64,000 nt of DNA. It comes from Euglena gracilis. Its lineage: Eukaryota; Euglenida; Euglenophyceae; Euglenales. The stretch is from positions 41,099,572-41,163,571 of the forward strand of contig CP154954.1 in NCBI GenBank assembly GCA_039621445.1, read 5' to 3'. Of this stretch, positions 43,086 through 52,793 are shown one piece after another. Numbering within the stretch: position 1 is the first letter of the stretch; the number at the start of each line of letters is the position of its first letter. The position numbers were made by a program, and so were the translations under genes. The notes under the pieces are model-generated. The model made no database searches. It had not been told where the DNA came from and worked only from the letters and a program-made list of their open reading frames with translations.

Positions 43086-44172
43086 TGGAGGGTTAATGTG
43101 ATGGGCCTAATAAATGCAAGCCAGCAGTTTCAGCAAATGATGGAGGATCGCCTCTTCCTGGTGGGGGACGTGGCTGATCCTTAACATCGACGATATTTTG
43201 ATCGGAACTCGAGTGGGTCCTGGTGAGGATTTACTCGCAGCACACGACAAGGATTTGCGAAGAGTTCTTGAAGTTTTACGAAAAGACAGATTTGTAGCCG
43301 ACAAAAGAAAATGCCGTCTTTTCGTGAAAGAAGTTGAGTTTTGTGGCCATGTTCTGGGTGGTGGGATGAGAAAAACATCCCCTGGAAAGCTAATGGCAAT
43401 TGAAAAATGGGAGCTACCCCAAACAATCACGGGTCTACGTGCTTTTCTGGGGTTCACAAATTATTACAGCTCCTATGTGAAGGATTACGCCCACATTGTC
43501 GCTTGCCTTCAGGATAAGCTCAAAGTTTCTCGGGTGGACGGCAAGAAGGGTTCAAAGAAAAGAATTTCTTGGGAACCATCCGACATTGATGCATTTGAAA
43601 AAATTAAATCACTGTTGTGCTGTGAATTAATTTTATAACACGTTAAGCCAGACAAACCATTTGTTTTAAGAGTGGATGCCAGCCAGTATGCGGTTGGTGC
43701 CACCCTTGAACAATTTGTTGGGGAGGAAAGCGCTCCTACTCCTGAAGACGTACGGGCCAAGCGTACTGTGCCTGTCGCCTTCATGAGTAGGAAGCTAACG
43801 GGCAGCCAAAGAAACTGGGTACCTAGGGAACAGGAGACTTACGCCATAATCCTAGCCTTACAAAAGTGGGAATCATGGATTGGGCTGCAGCCCGTCCTGG
43901 TTCTCACGGACCACAAGGCTCTAGAATCTTGGGCTAGAGAGGTTCTAGACACACCAAGTGGTCCCATTGGGAGAAGGGCTAGGTGGCATCAGATTTTATC
44001 AAAATTTGACCTGTCGGTTGGGTATATCCCGGGGCGGGAGAATACCATAGCCGATTTATTGTCAAGATGGGCTTACCCGGCCTCCCAAGCCTTGAAGGAC
44101 ATTTCAAGGCGTGGGTCAGCCCTTGACACCGGGGAAATGAGGGAAATCATTCAAACAGAAAAAATGGAGTAA
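43086..44172 (+). pseudogene. pol: RT (second part) and RNase H of Ty3 element 2
   Basis: After the UAG the frame reads VNVMGLINASQQFQQMMEDR, then shifts near 43180 to NIDDILIG (catalytic YxDD-type box, intact Asp pair). The thumb region is GLRAFLGFTNYYSSYVKDY. UAA at 43636-43638 interrupts ELIL-HVKPDKPF. RNase H follows with RVDASQYAVGATL, EQETYAIILALQKW and LTDHKALESW, and ends GRENTIADLLSRW. Catalytic acidic residues are present; the damage is one shift plus two stops. Confidence 0.85.
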
Positions 44173-44592
44173 GCCGAATGTATGTGGCTACGGTTGGTGG
44201 ACCAACCAACCACAGCCAACACATACATTCGCGGAGTCACCACACGGGGTGGTGCTACCACGGTGTCCGGGGACGCGGGTGAACGGTGCACACGACCGGG
44301 GGATAGGAAGTCAGAACCACTTGGATGAACAAAAACCCAGGGTTTGGGTTCAACCTCCACCCCAAGCGAGAAAAAGGAAAACATGTTTCATTCTCAACTC
44401 GGGTTGACGAGTTTGGGAATGAGACAAGTCTTGTGGAGGAGGTCCAAGAGCCAAGGGGGGAGCATTTTCCATTGACACCCACTTCTCTGCCAGCTTCACC
44501 AACGACGCCAACCCCTGAACCTGCTGCTGCGGCTACCACTGAGGTACCTGGGGCAGACCGAGAATCACCTGCGTTGTCTTCAGGTGGTTTGA
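44173..44592 (+). other. RNase H-integrase linker, frameshifted
   Basis: Low-complexity coding-like DNA (Pro/Thr/Glu-rich: TSLPASPTTPTPEPAAAA). An overlapping frame at 44325-44747 is open. GTGTTGGCTGTGG/CCACAGCCAACAC form an inverted pair near 44180-44225. No domain. Confidence 0.4.
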
Positions 44593-45831
44593 GTGGTGAG
44601 GGTGGGGGAAGCCACTTCTACAACCGATTCCTCACCCATCCCCCCTGGTTCTGTGTGGGATTTATCGTGGAAGGAGGAATATTTAAAATGTCCCCGCTGG
44701 TCACCAATTTTTCAGGCTACTCAGGATTCGAAGGTGCCGTGGCCTGAAAATATCACGGTTTTTGGTGACAAAATGTTTTTTGAGGAGAGGCTTTGTGTGC
44801 CCAAATCTCTCCAAGAAAAACTCATTCGGGATCACCACTCATACCAAGGGCATGTGGGATTCCCAAGGCTATGGGAATGCATGTCCCTTAGGTATGATTG
44901 GGCTGATTCCTCACTCGCTCGAGAATTCGCTAAAGGAGTCATGGGCCTTTGTGGGACTTGCCAAGCGTGCCGAAGGCCGGCGAGTCTTAAGGGTTTAGTG
45001 GAATCTACACCCATACCCCCAGCCGTAATGTATTCGGTGACCCTTGACATGTTTAGCATGCCTCTCGTGGAGTGGGAAGGGAATTCTTATGGCTCCATGC
45101 TTGTGTGTGTGGATCGTCACTCCGGTTGGATAGTGGCGATCCCCCACCTAGCAAAAGGATTTACAGGAGCCAAGGCAGCCAAGCAAATGCTGTCGCTTGC
45201 TTGGCGAACTTTTGGCGTCCCTTCCATTATTACTTCCGATCTAGGCTCACACTTTGTCGCCGGTTGGTGGCAGACAATGTGTGCCTTGATGGGAATTAGG
45301 CAAGCCTACTCCCGGGCCTACCATCACCAGGCGAATGGTAGGGCGGAGAGGGCTGGCCAACAAATAATGGAACGGCTCAAAAAAATTCAGGTTGAGGACA
45401 AGTTGAATTGGGTTGAAGCCCTCCCCCAAGCACTAGATCGTATCCATGATACGCCGGGGGAGAGTGGCCTAAGCCCATTTCAAAGCTTGTTCGATCGACA
45501 CCGTTCTTTGGGTGGTTTACCTTATGAACCGTTAAGGGATTGTGAAGATGCCAGGGCACTTTTCTCTCGGCAAAGAGAAATTGATTTGGTAGTAGCTGGC
45601 AAAATGAATAATTTGCATGCCAAGCAATGTGCTCGGGCCAACCGTGGTTTGGACGGTTGGGAGCCATTGGAGGTAGGGAATCTGGTGTGGTACGTGAGAC
45701 CCCCCGATAGTGGCACGAAATTGGATTCCCGTTGGTTGGGCCCTTGCAAGGTTACCGCAAGGGAGGGAATTCACTCCTACCTAATTGAGGTTAAACCGGG
45801 CTATATTATGAATGCCCATCGGAAGGTTTGA
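44593..45831 (+). CDS. pol: Integrase of Ty3 element 2
   Basis: 412 codons with a zinc-binding module HHSYQGHVGFPRL...CGTCQAC (near 44836-44970), the catalytic triad in LDMFSMPL, TSDLGSHFVAGW and NGRAERAGQQIM, and a GPY/F-type SRWLGPCKVTARE near the C-terminus. All three acidic residues are present with normal spacing, so the enzyme domain looks intact. It stops at UGA where the chromodomain continues in an overlapping frame. Confidence 0.92.
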   Translation: MVRVGEATSTTDSSPIPPGSVWDLSWKEEYLKCPRWSPIFQATQDSKVPWPENITVFGDKMFFEERLCVPKSLQEKLIRDHHSYQGHVGFPRLWECMSLRYDWADSSLAREFAKGVMGLCGTCQACRRPASLKGLVESTPIPPAVMYSVTLDMFSMPLVEWEGNSYGSMLVCVDRHSGWIVAIPHLAKGFTGAKAAKQMLSLAWRTFGVPSIITSDLGSHFVAGWWQTMCALMGIRQAYSRAYHHQANGRAERAGQQIMERLKKIQVEDKLNWVEALPQALDRIHDTPGESGLSPFQSLFDRHRSLGGLPYEPLRDCEDARALFSRQREIDLVVAGKMNNLHAKQCARANRGLDGWEPLEVGNLVWYVRPPDSGTKLDSRWLGPCKVTAREGIHSYLIEVKPGYIMNAHRKV

Positions 45832-46124
45832 AGCTGTATGTGGAGGATCCCATATCTGATAAGCCTATCCCCCTATTTTTCCACCGGCGTACGGTACCTG
45901 AGGCGGAAGGTGCCCCAGATATCTGGTTAGTGGATAAAATCCTAAACCACAAGTTCGTTAAGGGAAAAATGTTTTTCTTAACGAAGTGGCAAGGGTTTAA
46001 GGAGGCGAATTGGGAACCGGTGGAACATTTTTTCCAGGAGTACAATAACGACGTAATAGCGTATTGCCTGGGAAAAGGGTTGCCGTTAGACGTCTCTAAG
46101 GATTTAAAGGCAAGGGCAACCTGA
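45828..46124 (+). CDS. Chromodomain tail of the integrase, Ty3 element 2
   Basis: In a different frame from the integrase by a small shift: WLVDKILNHKF, MFFLTKWQGF, ANWEPVEHFF. The aromatic cage positions and WEP match chromodomains. It likely tethers the integrase to heterochromatin. Ends in UGA. Confidence 0.85.
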   Translation: MKLYVEDPISDKPIPLFFHRRTVPEAEGAPDIWLVDKILNHKFVKGKMFFLTKWQGFKEANWEPVEHFFQEYNNDVIAYCLGKGLPLDVSKDLKARAT

Positions 46125-46160
46125 AAAAAGGGGGGAAGGAGAGGTGAAAAAGGGCCTGGA

Positions 46161-47374
46161 GTGGTTGCCTGGGGGGGGGTCCCATTCTATGCCCCTTCAC
46201 AGATGCAGGTGGACGTGCCAACGGAAAACCCCACGGAGGAGGAGACGGCCCCCTCGGAGGAGGAGGAGGTCACCGCAGAACTGGAAAAGGCACTTCAGAA
46301 AAATGATGGGGGCAGTGCTTCTTCGTCATTTTTTGAGTTTTTATTTCTAGAACTCATCCATCAACCCTGTCCGGGTTTGGATGGGGTTCAAGTAACCGAA
46401 GGATTTTCGGATGCTTGGGACGCTATTTTTCGATATGCACCTGAACCCCCGAGAACGGAAGTTCAGGTGGTTATTGAAAGTTTATATCCGGACATCCGAA
46501 CGGCTAGGGAGAAACTAGCCGGGGATCCGTATTTTATTGTTTTGATGGGTGGAGAAGGACAATTACAATTTCATCCAACCCCGGATGGGGGCGGGATGAA
46601 TTTGCCAACATTAAAAGGCAAAGCCCGCATCGTCCAGCGAATTGTCGATGTGGATGGTTTTGCTTATGTGGCCATAAATGGATGGGTGCCGGTTTGGTTC
46701 CCATCCCGTGTACGCGATTGGATTGAAGTGATGGGGGAAAGTTCTCGGTGGCAAAACCACTGGAGGTGGGTCCGAGGATTTTACCTCGAGCAAGCACAAA
46801 GGTCCCATGTGCTTGTTCATTTCCCAAATACAGACATCGTGTGGGTCCACGTTGCATGATGGAAGGAACTCCGAGGCGAACGTTACCTCTTCCTGTGGTC
46901 GGAGGAGGCCGATTTCCTCAACGAGTACATCTGTTAATCTCACTCCTGGTTTGGAATGAGAGAAGGATAGGGAAGGGCCACGGTCTGCTCATCGGTACAG
47001 CCGAGCAGAACCCTTTTGTAAATAAAGGACGGTTGGGGGAGGATTTCCCCCTTGCCACCTGCTGGTTTTGTGGCGAGCTGGGCCATCGTAAGATGGATTG
47101 CCCCATACGCCCAGTCAAGGGCAAGGCCAATCGGGGAATCCAGGTGGAAACGGGGAAGGAAATTGTGCGGCAGTACCACCACACACACCCACCTCCCAAG
47201 CGAAGAGCGGAAGATGCACCGACATCAGCAAAGAAGCCCAAAAGCAACCTCGAACCCAAGCCCCCAGCTCAGCCCGCCTCCAAGTCCACAGCCCCTCCGG
47301 CCCTCCGCCGTCCCTGGGCTCCCAAGCCCATACCTTACAAGGGGATCGGCAAGGGCACGGAGGAGTGGCAGTGA
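46161..47374 (+). pseudogene. Extra 3' ORF of Ty3 element 2, with zinc knuckle
   Basis: The first 232 codons have an acidic lead, then a compact-looking region (VVIESLYPDIRTAREKLAGD, RIVQRIVDVDGFAYVAINGW). UGA at 46857, then a frame change, gives a C-terminal part with a CCHC knuckle CWFCGELGHRKMDC (near 47062-47103) and a basic, Pro/Ala/Lys-rich tail. A zinc knuckle outside Gag is unusual. Ty3 element 1 also has an extra ORF here, but the two are not obviously alike. Confidence 0.65.
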
Positions 47375-47929
47375 AAACAAAACCCCCCAAGCTGCAATCA
47401 TTGCTGCCACACACATCAACCACCGTACCCCCCCCCCAACCGTACCCATACCCCCCACCGCAGCAGTACACCTGGTGGTATTAATATCTTTGCATGGCAT
47501 TGGATATATGGGGAATGGGATGTATATACAACTGCCTGCCTCCTGCCTCCTCGTACTTACTCTGGACGGAACCTAGAGCCGGGACTCTGAGTTGGACGAG
47601 TTGAAGACGGATTCTCAATTATTATTCGAAGTCTGGAATATCAAGCTTCCACGAGCGGTGGACAGGCCGAAGGTGTAACCTGACCACACTCGAACGACAA
47701 TGTGCCCCGTTGCGCCCACAGTCATGAAAGAGGAATATGTGATTTTTCATTTCTCCCCTCTCACGGGTCGGTGACACTCGTGGTGGGGGGTTCCTTTCTC
47801 CAATCGGTTTGATTGGCTATTTTTATCGTACCCCCACCTTTGGGCAAGTGAGGCCCGAAACCACGGTCGGCTTGATCGGGGGGGGCTATGTTATTATTTC
47901 TCAAAAAATGAAGTGATTTACCTTTTCCA
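47375..47929. other. 3' untranslated DNA of Ty3 element 2
   Basis: No convincing ORF. It contains C-runs, a CACCCACC-type tract near 47400-47460 and a G-run near 47880. It leads into the G-tract repeats. Confidence 0.45.
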
Positions 47930-48150
47930 ACCTCCCGGGGGGGGCAAGGCAAGCCCTCCCATTGCCCGGGGGGGGCGGTTTGACCAAAGCTTTCCCCTCT
48001 GGGGGGGGGGGGGGCAAGCCCATCTCTCGCCCGGGGGGGGGGGCGGTTTGACCAAAGCTTTCCCCTCGGGGGGGGGGGGGGGGCAAGTCAAGTCCACCTC
48101 TCGCCGGGGGGGGGGGGCAAGTCAAGCCCACCTCTCGCCGGAGGGGGGGG
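47930..48150. repeat. G-tract-spaced tandem units
   Basis: Four degenerate units separated by runs of 8-14 G. The first two contain CGGTTTGACCAAAGCTTTCC; all have GGCAAG...CCCATCTCTCGCC-type text. The G-runs could form quadruplexes in RNA or DNA. This is the 3' untranslated region of the retrotransposon. Confidence 0.75.
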
Positions 48151-48325
48151 GCTGATTTTCATCTATCACCGAAAGGATTTTTGGTGATAATGGACCCTCC
48201 ATTCCCTTCACGGTTGGGAATACCGTGGGGGGGGGGCTGATTTTTATCCATTCAAGAAAGGATTTTTTGAGTGGTGTTGGGCCCCCATTTCCTTTCACGG
48301 TGGTGAGAACCGTGAAGGGGGGGGC
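48151..48325 (+). repeat. Two tandem units with covarying hairpins
   Basis: Unit 1 (about 48151-48236) and unit 2 (about 48237-48325) share GCTGATTTT at the start and a G-run at the end. The first hairpin has stem ATCACC/GGTGAT in unit 1 and ATTCAA/TTGAGT in unit 2 around the same loop, GAAAGGATTTTT. The second has stem CACGGT/ACCGTG in both, with loops TGGGAAT and GGTGAGA. Stem change with pairing kept points to RNA structure, perhaps a packaging or transport signal. Confidence 0.7.
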
Positions 48326-48501
48326 TCGGTGTGGTGGAACGGGATCTTTGGGTTATAGATTCCTCCTCACCGTTACGCCACCACATATGCACGTTGCCGA
48401 ACAATGTTGTCGCAATTGAGTTGCAAAAATTCAAAGTGTATTTCATTCCCATCCCAAGGAAAGCGAGAAGGAGCGGGAGTGAAACCCCCGACTTTCGTCG
48501 C

Positions 48502-48512
48502 AAGGAGGGGAG
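48502..48512 (+). promoter_or_regulatory. Polypurine tract
   Basis: AAGGAGGGGAG directly precedes the 3' LTR. Polypurine tracts at this spot prime plus-strand DNA synthesis. Confidence 0.8.
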
Positions 48513-49606
48513 TGACGACCTTTTGAGGTCGACCGCCGGGCGGCGAAGTTTTTCCCTTTTAGAAGGCCTTTTGACGGGCGGTTTAGCTCTAATTTTAAGG
48601 CTTTCTAAAGATTTCCATTAAAATTACCTCTCCTAGGGCGCCCATGGTTTGGTTGTGCAAGGAGAGAGATTGAGTGATGCTAGGTATTCCCAAATGGTCA
48701 TTTTGGGTTTATTTAGGACATTTTAAGTGTTTTTTTTTGCATTTTCCCTTTGGTTTTAAGGGAAAATTTTGGATTTAGTGAGAGCGCTTGCAAGCGCTTG
48801 GAACAGAATTTTAAGAGATTGGCGCCTGAGTTCCTGGAGTTCTTGCAGGGGTTTGCAAAGCTCAATAATGATGGAATTCAGCATAATTTATCAAAATCAA
48901 GGGGGGAAACCTTGATTTTGACTTGGGTTGGTTGATTTTGATGCAATGGGCTGGGATTTGGGATTTGAGAGCGCTTAGTAATCAGCGCACTCAATCCTAA
49001 ATTTTACTGCCCATCAGGGGCATCAAAATCATTTCCTTTTCACAGGGTTTTCCTCTTTACCTTTTACACCATTGTACTTGTTGTGGCAAATACATCCAAT
49101 TACAATCAAGTATTGAGTTTGGAATTTCAATTGCAAATGGAAGATCAACAAAACAATCAATCATTTGAAGAAGGAGAGGTTTGTCTTCCCCCCACCTCAT
49201 CTGTGGGAAAGGGGGCAGGGGGGTGGGACTCTTCAACTCAGGCAACCACTGGCCAAATTTCACCCCAAAACCCCCTTTTTGGCCCAGAAACTGTGAGAAA
49301 TGACACCCAGGGGGGGTGTTGGCTCTCACTGGTCAACTGAGCAGGGAGGGGTTGAAACCCCAAAGGCACCCCCCTTGGAGATCCCAGTAACACCCCCCTC
49401 AGGGGTCGGGGAGGGTCCACTGGGAAGTTCATCCTTGGAAATGATGGCCCAGTTTCGGTCACAGGGAGGGCCAGAATGGGAAAAAATTTCCGACACAAGT
49501 CGGCTCGAGGAGCCAAAAAACGATCCTACGCCGGAAACTGGCCCGGGGCGGGGGTTTCCGCTTCACCCCAGTGCTGCCGGGGGACATGGCAGCACGGGTG
49601 TGAAAC
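48513..49606 (+). repeat. 3' LTR of Ty3 element 2
   Basis: 1094 bases beginning TGACGACC and ending GTGTGAAAC, nearly identical to 36054-37149. It is followed by GTAAAGTGCCC, the resumed DIRS coding sequence. Confidence 0.92.
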
Positions 49607-51130
49607 GTAAAGTGCCCTTCAAAACCCCCCAAGAAATCATGACTGCCCAGAGAATTCTGAGGGAATACGAATGTGCAGGGGCAACCAGGCAACACCCCCC
49701 AGAGGAGGCAAAACAATTTGTCCCTTACTTCATCATTTCAAAAAAAACAAGGTGAGAAGACAAAATAAAGGTTAATTTCAGATTGCCGACAGTTAAATCT
49801 CCACTTCACCCCCCAGAAGTTCAGACTGAAACACACGGGAAATATCTTCCCACTTTTACGAAAGGGTTGTTTTTGTGGAAAAATCGATCTGAATGATGCT
49901 TATTTCCATCTACAGCTTCACAGCAGCTTAGAAAATTCTGTTTTCATGCAAGTGGGGGGTACACTTGGCAGTTTCAAGCTGCATGCTTTGCCATCAGCAG
50001 CCTGCAACAAAAATTTATGACTCTAATGAGAGTCTTGGAAAGGAAATGCAGAAAGGAGGGAAAGGTAGTTTTCATCTACCTGGACGACTTTTTGCTGTTA
50101 GCCCCCAGCAAAAAGACAGCAGCCCAACATTTTGGCAGAAATGGAAAAGGATCTTTAACTGGCAGGTTTCAGATTAAGCCAACCAAAAACCTGTCTGGAA
50201 CCCACACAGGAAATAAAGCACTTGGGCCAGTGGTTCAATTTGAAACAAGGCCAACTGGAAATTACTCATAAAAAAACTACGTTCCTTAAGAAACGAGCTA
50301 GGCAAAGTGCTCACAGCACAAAAAATGAGCTGCAGAAAACTGAGTTATATTGTGGTGCAAGTAAGTAGCTATTTAGTGTCAATGCCTTTGCTCAAAATTC
50401 TGACAGATAAGCTTTGCAAAATGGTGGATCTCCACACAAAGTGAGGTTGTGACCATACCCTAACCATTCCCCAGGTGGTCAAGGATCAAATTGTGGAATT
50501 AAAAGCATTTTTACAGCCAGGGGTTAGCAGGGCATTTCAATACCAGGCCTCTCAAGAACTGTTCTCAGACAGCAGCACCTGGCAGTGTGGGGGGCTGGAC
50601 AAAAACTCAGACCAAAAGGTGCAAGATTTTTGGAGGGACCTGCATATCCTTCATATCAACCAAAAAGAGTTGACGTCGGCAGTGGAAGCAGTAAAATCTT
50701 TGGCGAGGCCAAAACAAACAATTGTCCTTCACGTGAACAGCCAGGTAGCTGTAAGTTATTTAACAAAATGGGAGGCAGAAAGACCTACCTAAATTCCATC
50801 CTGAAAACTCTTCTGTACCATTGTCAAGAAAAGTAAATCAATTTGCAGGTGGTTTGGGTCCCCACACAGGAGCAATTGGCAGACTCTCTGACCAGAGAGC
50901 AAAAAGACCCAGGGGATTATACCCTAAACCTAAACATTTTTCACCAGGTTCTGCGATTTTTCAAAAGAAACATAACCCCAGAGGTTGACATGTTCTGCAC
51001 ACCCAGCAACTAAAAACTCCCCAAGTTTGTTTGTCGATACCCCCACCAAGGGGCATTGCTGGTGGATGCCTTGAAGGCAGATTTGAGGGGCCTCCCCCAG
51101 TCTATGCAAACCCTCCCTGGAGCATCATTC
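49607..51130 (+). pseudogene. DIRS-like RT-RNase H, continuation after the LTR element
   Basis: Resumes the gene broken at 36053. RT motifs: CRQLNLHFTPQKF, GKIDLNDAYFHLQLHSSL, VVFIYLDDFLLLAP (YLDD intact). RNase H: LFSDSSTWQCGG and ELTSAVEAVKSLARPKQTIV. It has UGA at 49753-49755 and UAA at 50834-50836 (Gln in the related copy), plus frameshifts. The C-terminal KLPKFVCRYPHQGALLVDAL matches DIRS consensus order. Confidence 0.7.
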
Positions 51131-51229
51131 CCCAGTGGGTTCATAGGTTAACTTTAAACCAAGACCTGATTTGTCTGTTGATCGTACCCCAGTGGGTTTC
51201 GACATCATGGTGGCGCCAATTAATGTCCA

Positions 51230-52190
51230 TCAGGCAGCCAGGCAGCAAAGTTTTGTTGGTGCCCCCCCCCCCCAATGGGGTCTGTTCACCACCTGCTGGG
51301 GGGAGGAGATGCCCCCCCCCAATGTGGAATTTGGCCTGCTTGATTGTGTCAGGCAAATATTACAATCCCAGGAAGTTTCGATGTCCAGTACCAACACTTT
51401 CATAAAAAAATCTGAGAAATGTCAATAGATCTGACTCAGCCTTCAGGACATTGCTGGGCCAATTGTTGCACAAAAGGTGCCCCTGCAGGACTGCACAGTC
51501 CACAAGATGGCCTACGCCATCCTTGATCTTGGTGTCCACAGCCTCAATACTGCCAGAAATGTATATACAGCAGCCTTGTTACTCCCGGGGTTTGGTTCAT
51601 TGAGGTTTCCCCCTCTTTTGTCTCCATTGAAACGAAAATGGAATTCGAATGTCTGCAAGTATGCCCGTTTTCGGACCCCGCTGACCTTCTAGAAAACATC
51701 ATCAGAAATTCAAAAAACCCCTCTCAGAACTGTCTGTGAAAGAGCTCAGAAACAGACGCATCATTTGTTGGAGGCTGTTGGCCCTCCACAGGTGGGTTGA
51801 CCTAGCCGGAACCCAGCAGAAAATCAGTTTCGTGGGAGAAAGAAATTTCATTTTGTTGCAAAGGCAAGGGCGGCAGTACCCAAGGCGGGAGGAGGTTTTG
51901 AGTTTGCCACACAGCCCCCTCATAAGCCCCTGGCATTTATTGAAAGAGTATGTGGAAATGAAAGCCCACGTGGTTGGTCGCAAAAATAATTTGTTATGGT
52001 CTTTGGATGGTAGAAGGCCTTTGACTTCAGAAAGAATGAGTTCTCTTACCAAAGAAATTCTTCAAGCGGGGGGGGGTGGACACCACCCACTGGAAACCCC
52101 ACAGCACCAGAGGGGCTGGTGTTTTATGGTGGAAAAATGCTGATTTGTAAGTGGAAGAAGTCCAGCAGCTGGGCCAATGGAAATCGGACT
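51230..52190 (+). pseudogene. DIRS-like tyrosine recombinase, left of telomere array
   Basis: N-terminal LLPGFGSLRFPPLLSPLKRK, then WRLLALHRWVDLAG, SPWHLLKEYVEMKAHVVG and, after a frame change, HWKPHSTRGAGVLWW (HxxR box). UAA at 52148-52150 replaces Gln of the right-hand copy. The sequence then stops after LGQWK: about 140 bases carrying the catalytic Tyr region AFQAHYLRL are deleted relative to the right-hand copy, so it lacks the nucleophile. Confidence 0.7.
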
Positions 52191-52500
52191 CCCACGACAC
52201 AGGAAGGGGGAGGAAGGGACCAAGAGGGCGAAGCACAAGAAGATGGTGAGGTCCTGCTTTCCTTGCCGGCTGTTCTGTTCTGGTGTGTTTCTGCGTGCCC
52301 GGGGGGTGCTTCTAACTGCGCCTTTGTTGCCGTAGTTGGCGATGATGAGGCCTCCTCCGACATCTTGGCGAAGCTGAACCGTCGTTGCCCCCCCCCCCCC
52401 CCCCCTTTCCCATGGTCGCTTGGTTGCCCCCCCCCCCCGATGGGAATGGCTGTCTCTTTCTGGATGTTTTTCTATTTCTGCTGATTGTTGGGGTGTGGGG
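52191..52500. repeat. DIRS terminal region next to telomere repeats
   Basis: Starts TCGGACTCCCACGACACAGG, continues with GGAAGGGACCAAGAGGGCG, CTTGCCGGCTGTTCTGTTC and GATGAGGCCTCCTCCGACAT, then a C-run and GTCGCTTGGTTGCC. The same boxes occur at 59500-60120. Telomere repeats begin at its right edge after GGGGTGTGGGGGTTGGG. Confidence 0.6.
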
Positions 52501-52501
52501 G

Positions 52502-52793
52502 TTGGGTTAGGGTTAGGGTTAGGGTTAGGGTTAGGGTTAGGGTTGGGGTTGGGGTTAGTGTTAGGGTTAGGGTTAGGGTTAGGGTTAGGGTTAGGGTTAG
52601 GGTTAGGGTTAGGGTTAGGGTTAGGGTTAGGGTACCCTAACCCTAACCCTAACCCTAACCCTAACCCTAACCCTAACCCTAACCCTAACCCTAACCCTAA
52701 ACCTAACCCTAACCCTAACCCTAACCCTAACCCTAACCCTAACCCTAACCCTAACCCTAACCCTAGCCCTAACCCTAACCCTAACCCTAACCC
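52502..52793. repeat. Head-to-head telomere array (TTAGGG)n-(CCCTAA)n
   Basis: About 21 TTAGGG units (to 52632) switch at GGGTACCC to about 26 CCCTAA units (to 52793). Variant units include TTGGGG, TTAGTG, CCTAAA and CCCTAG. G-rich strands point toward each other, the geometry of an end-to-end chromosome fusion rather than of an internal telomere-seeded site. Open frames through it (GLGLGL, NPNPNP) are artefacts. Confidence 0.92.

Larger units (their letters stand above)
36054..49606 (+). mobile_element. Ty3/gypsy element 2, with captured methyltransferase
   Basis: A complete LTR element: 5' LTR, primer-binding site, leader ORFs, gag, methyltransferase, protease, RT, RNase H, integrase, chromodomain, extra 3' ORF, polypurine tract and 3' LTR. 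It interrupts a DIRS-like copy; the uninterrupted junction is visible in the paralogue near 58190-58210 (minus). GAAAA precedes the 5' LTR and GTAAA follows the 3' LTR, an imperfect 5-bp target duplication. Total length is 13.55 kb. LTRs look about 98% identical by eye, so it is young, yet the ORFs carry several frameshifts. Confidence 0.92.
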
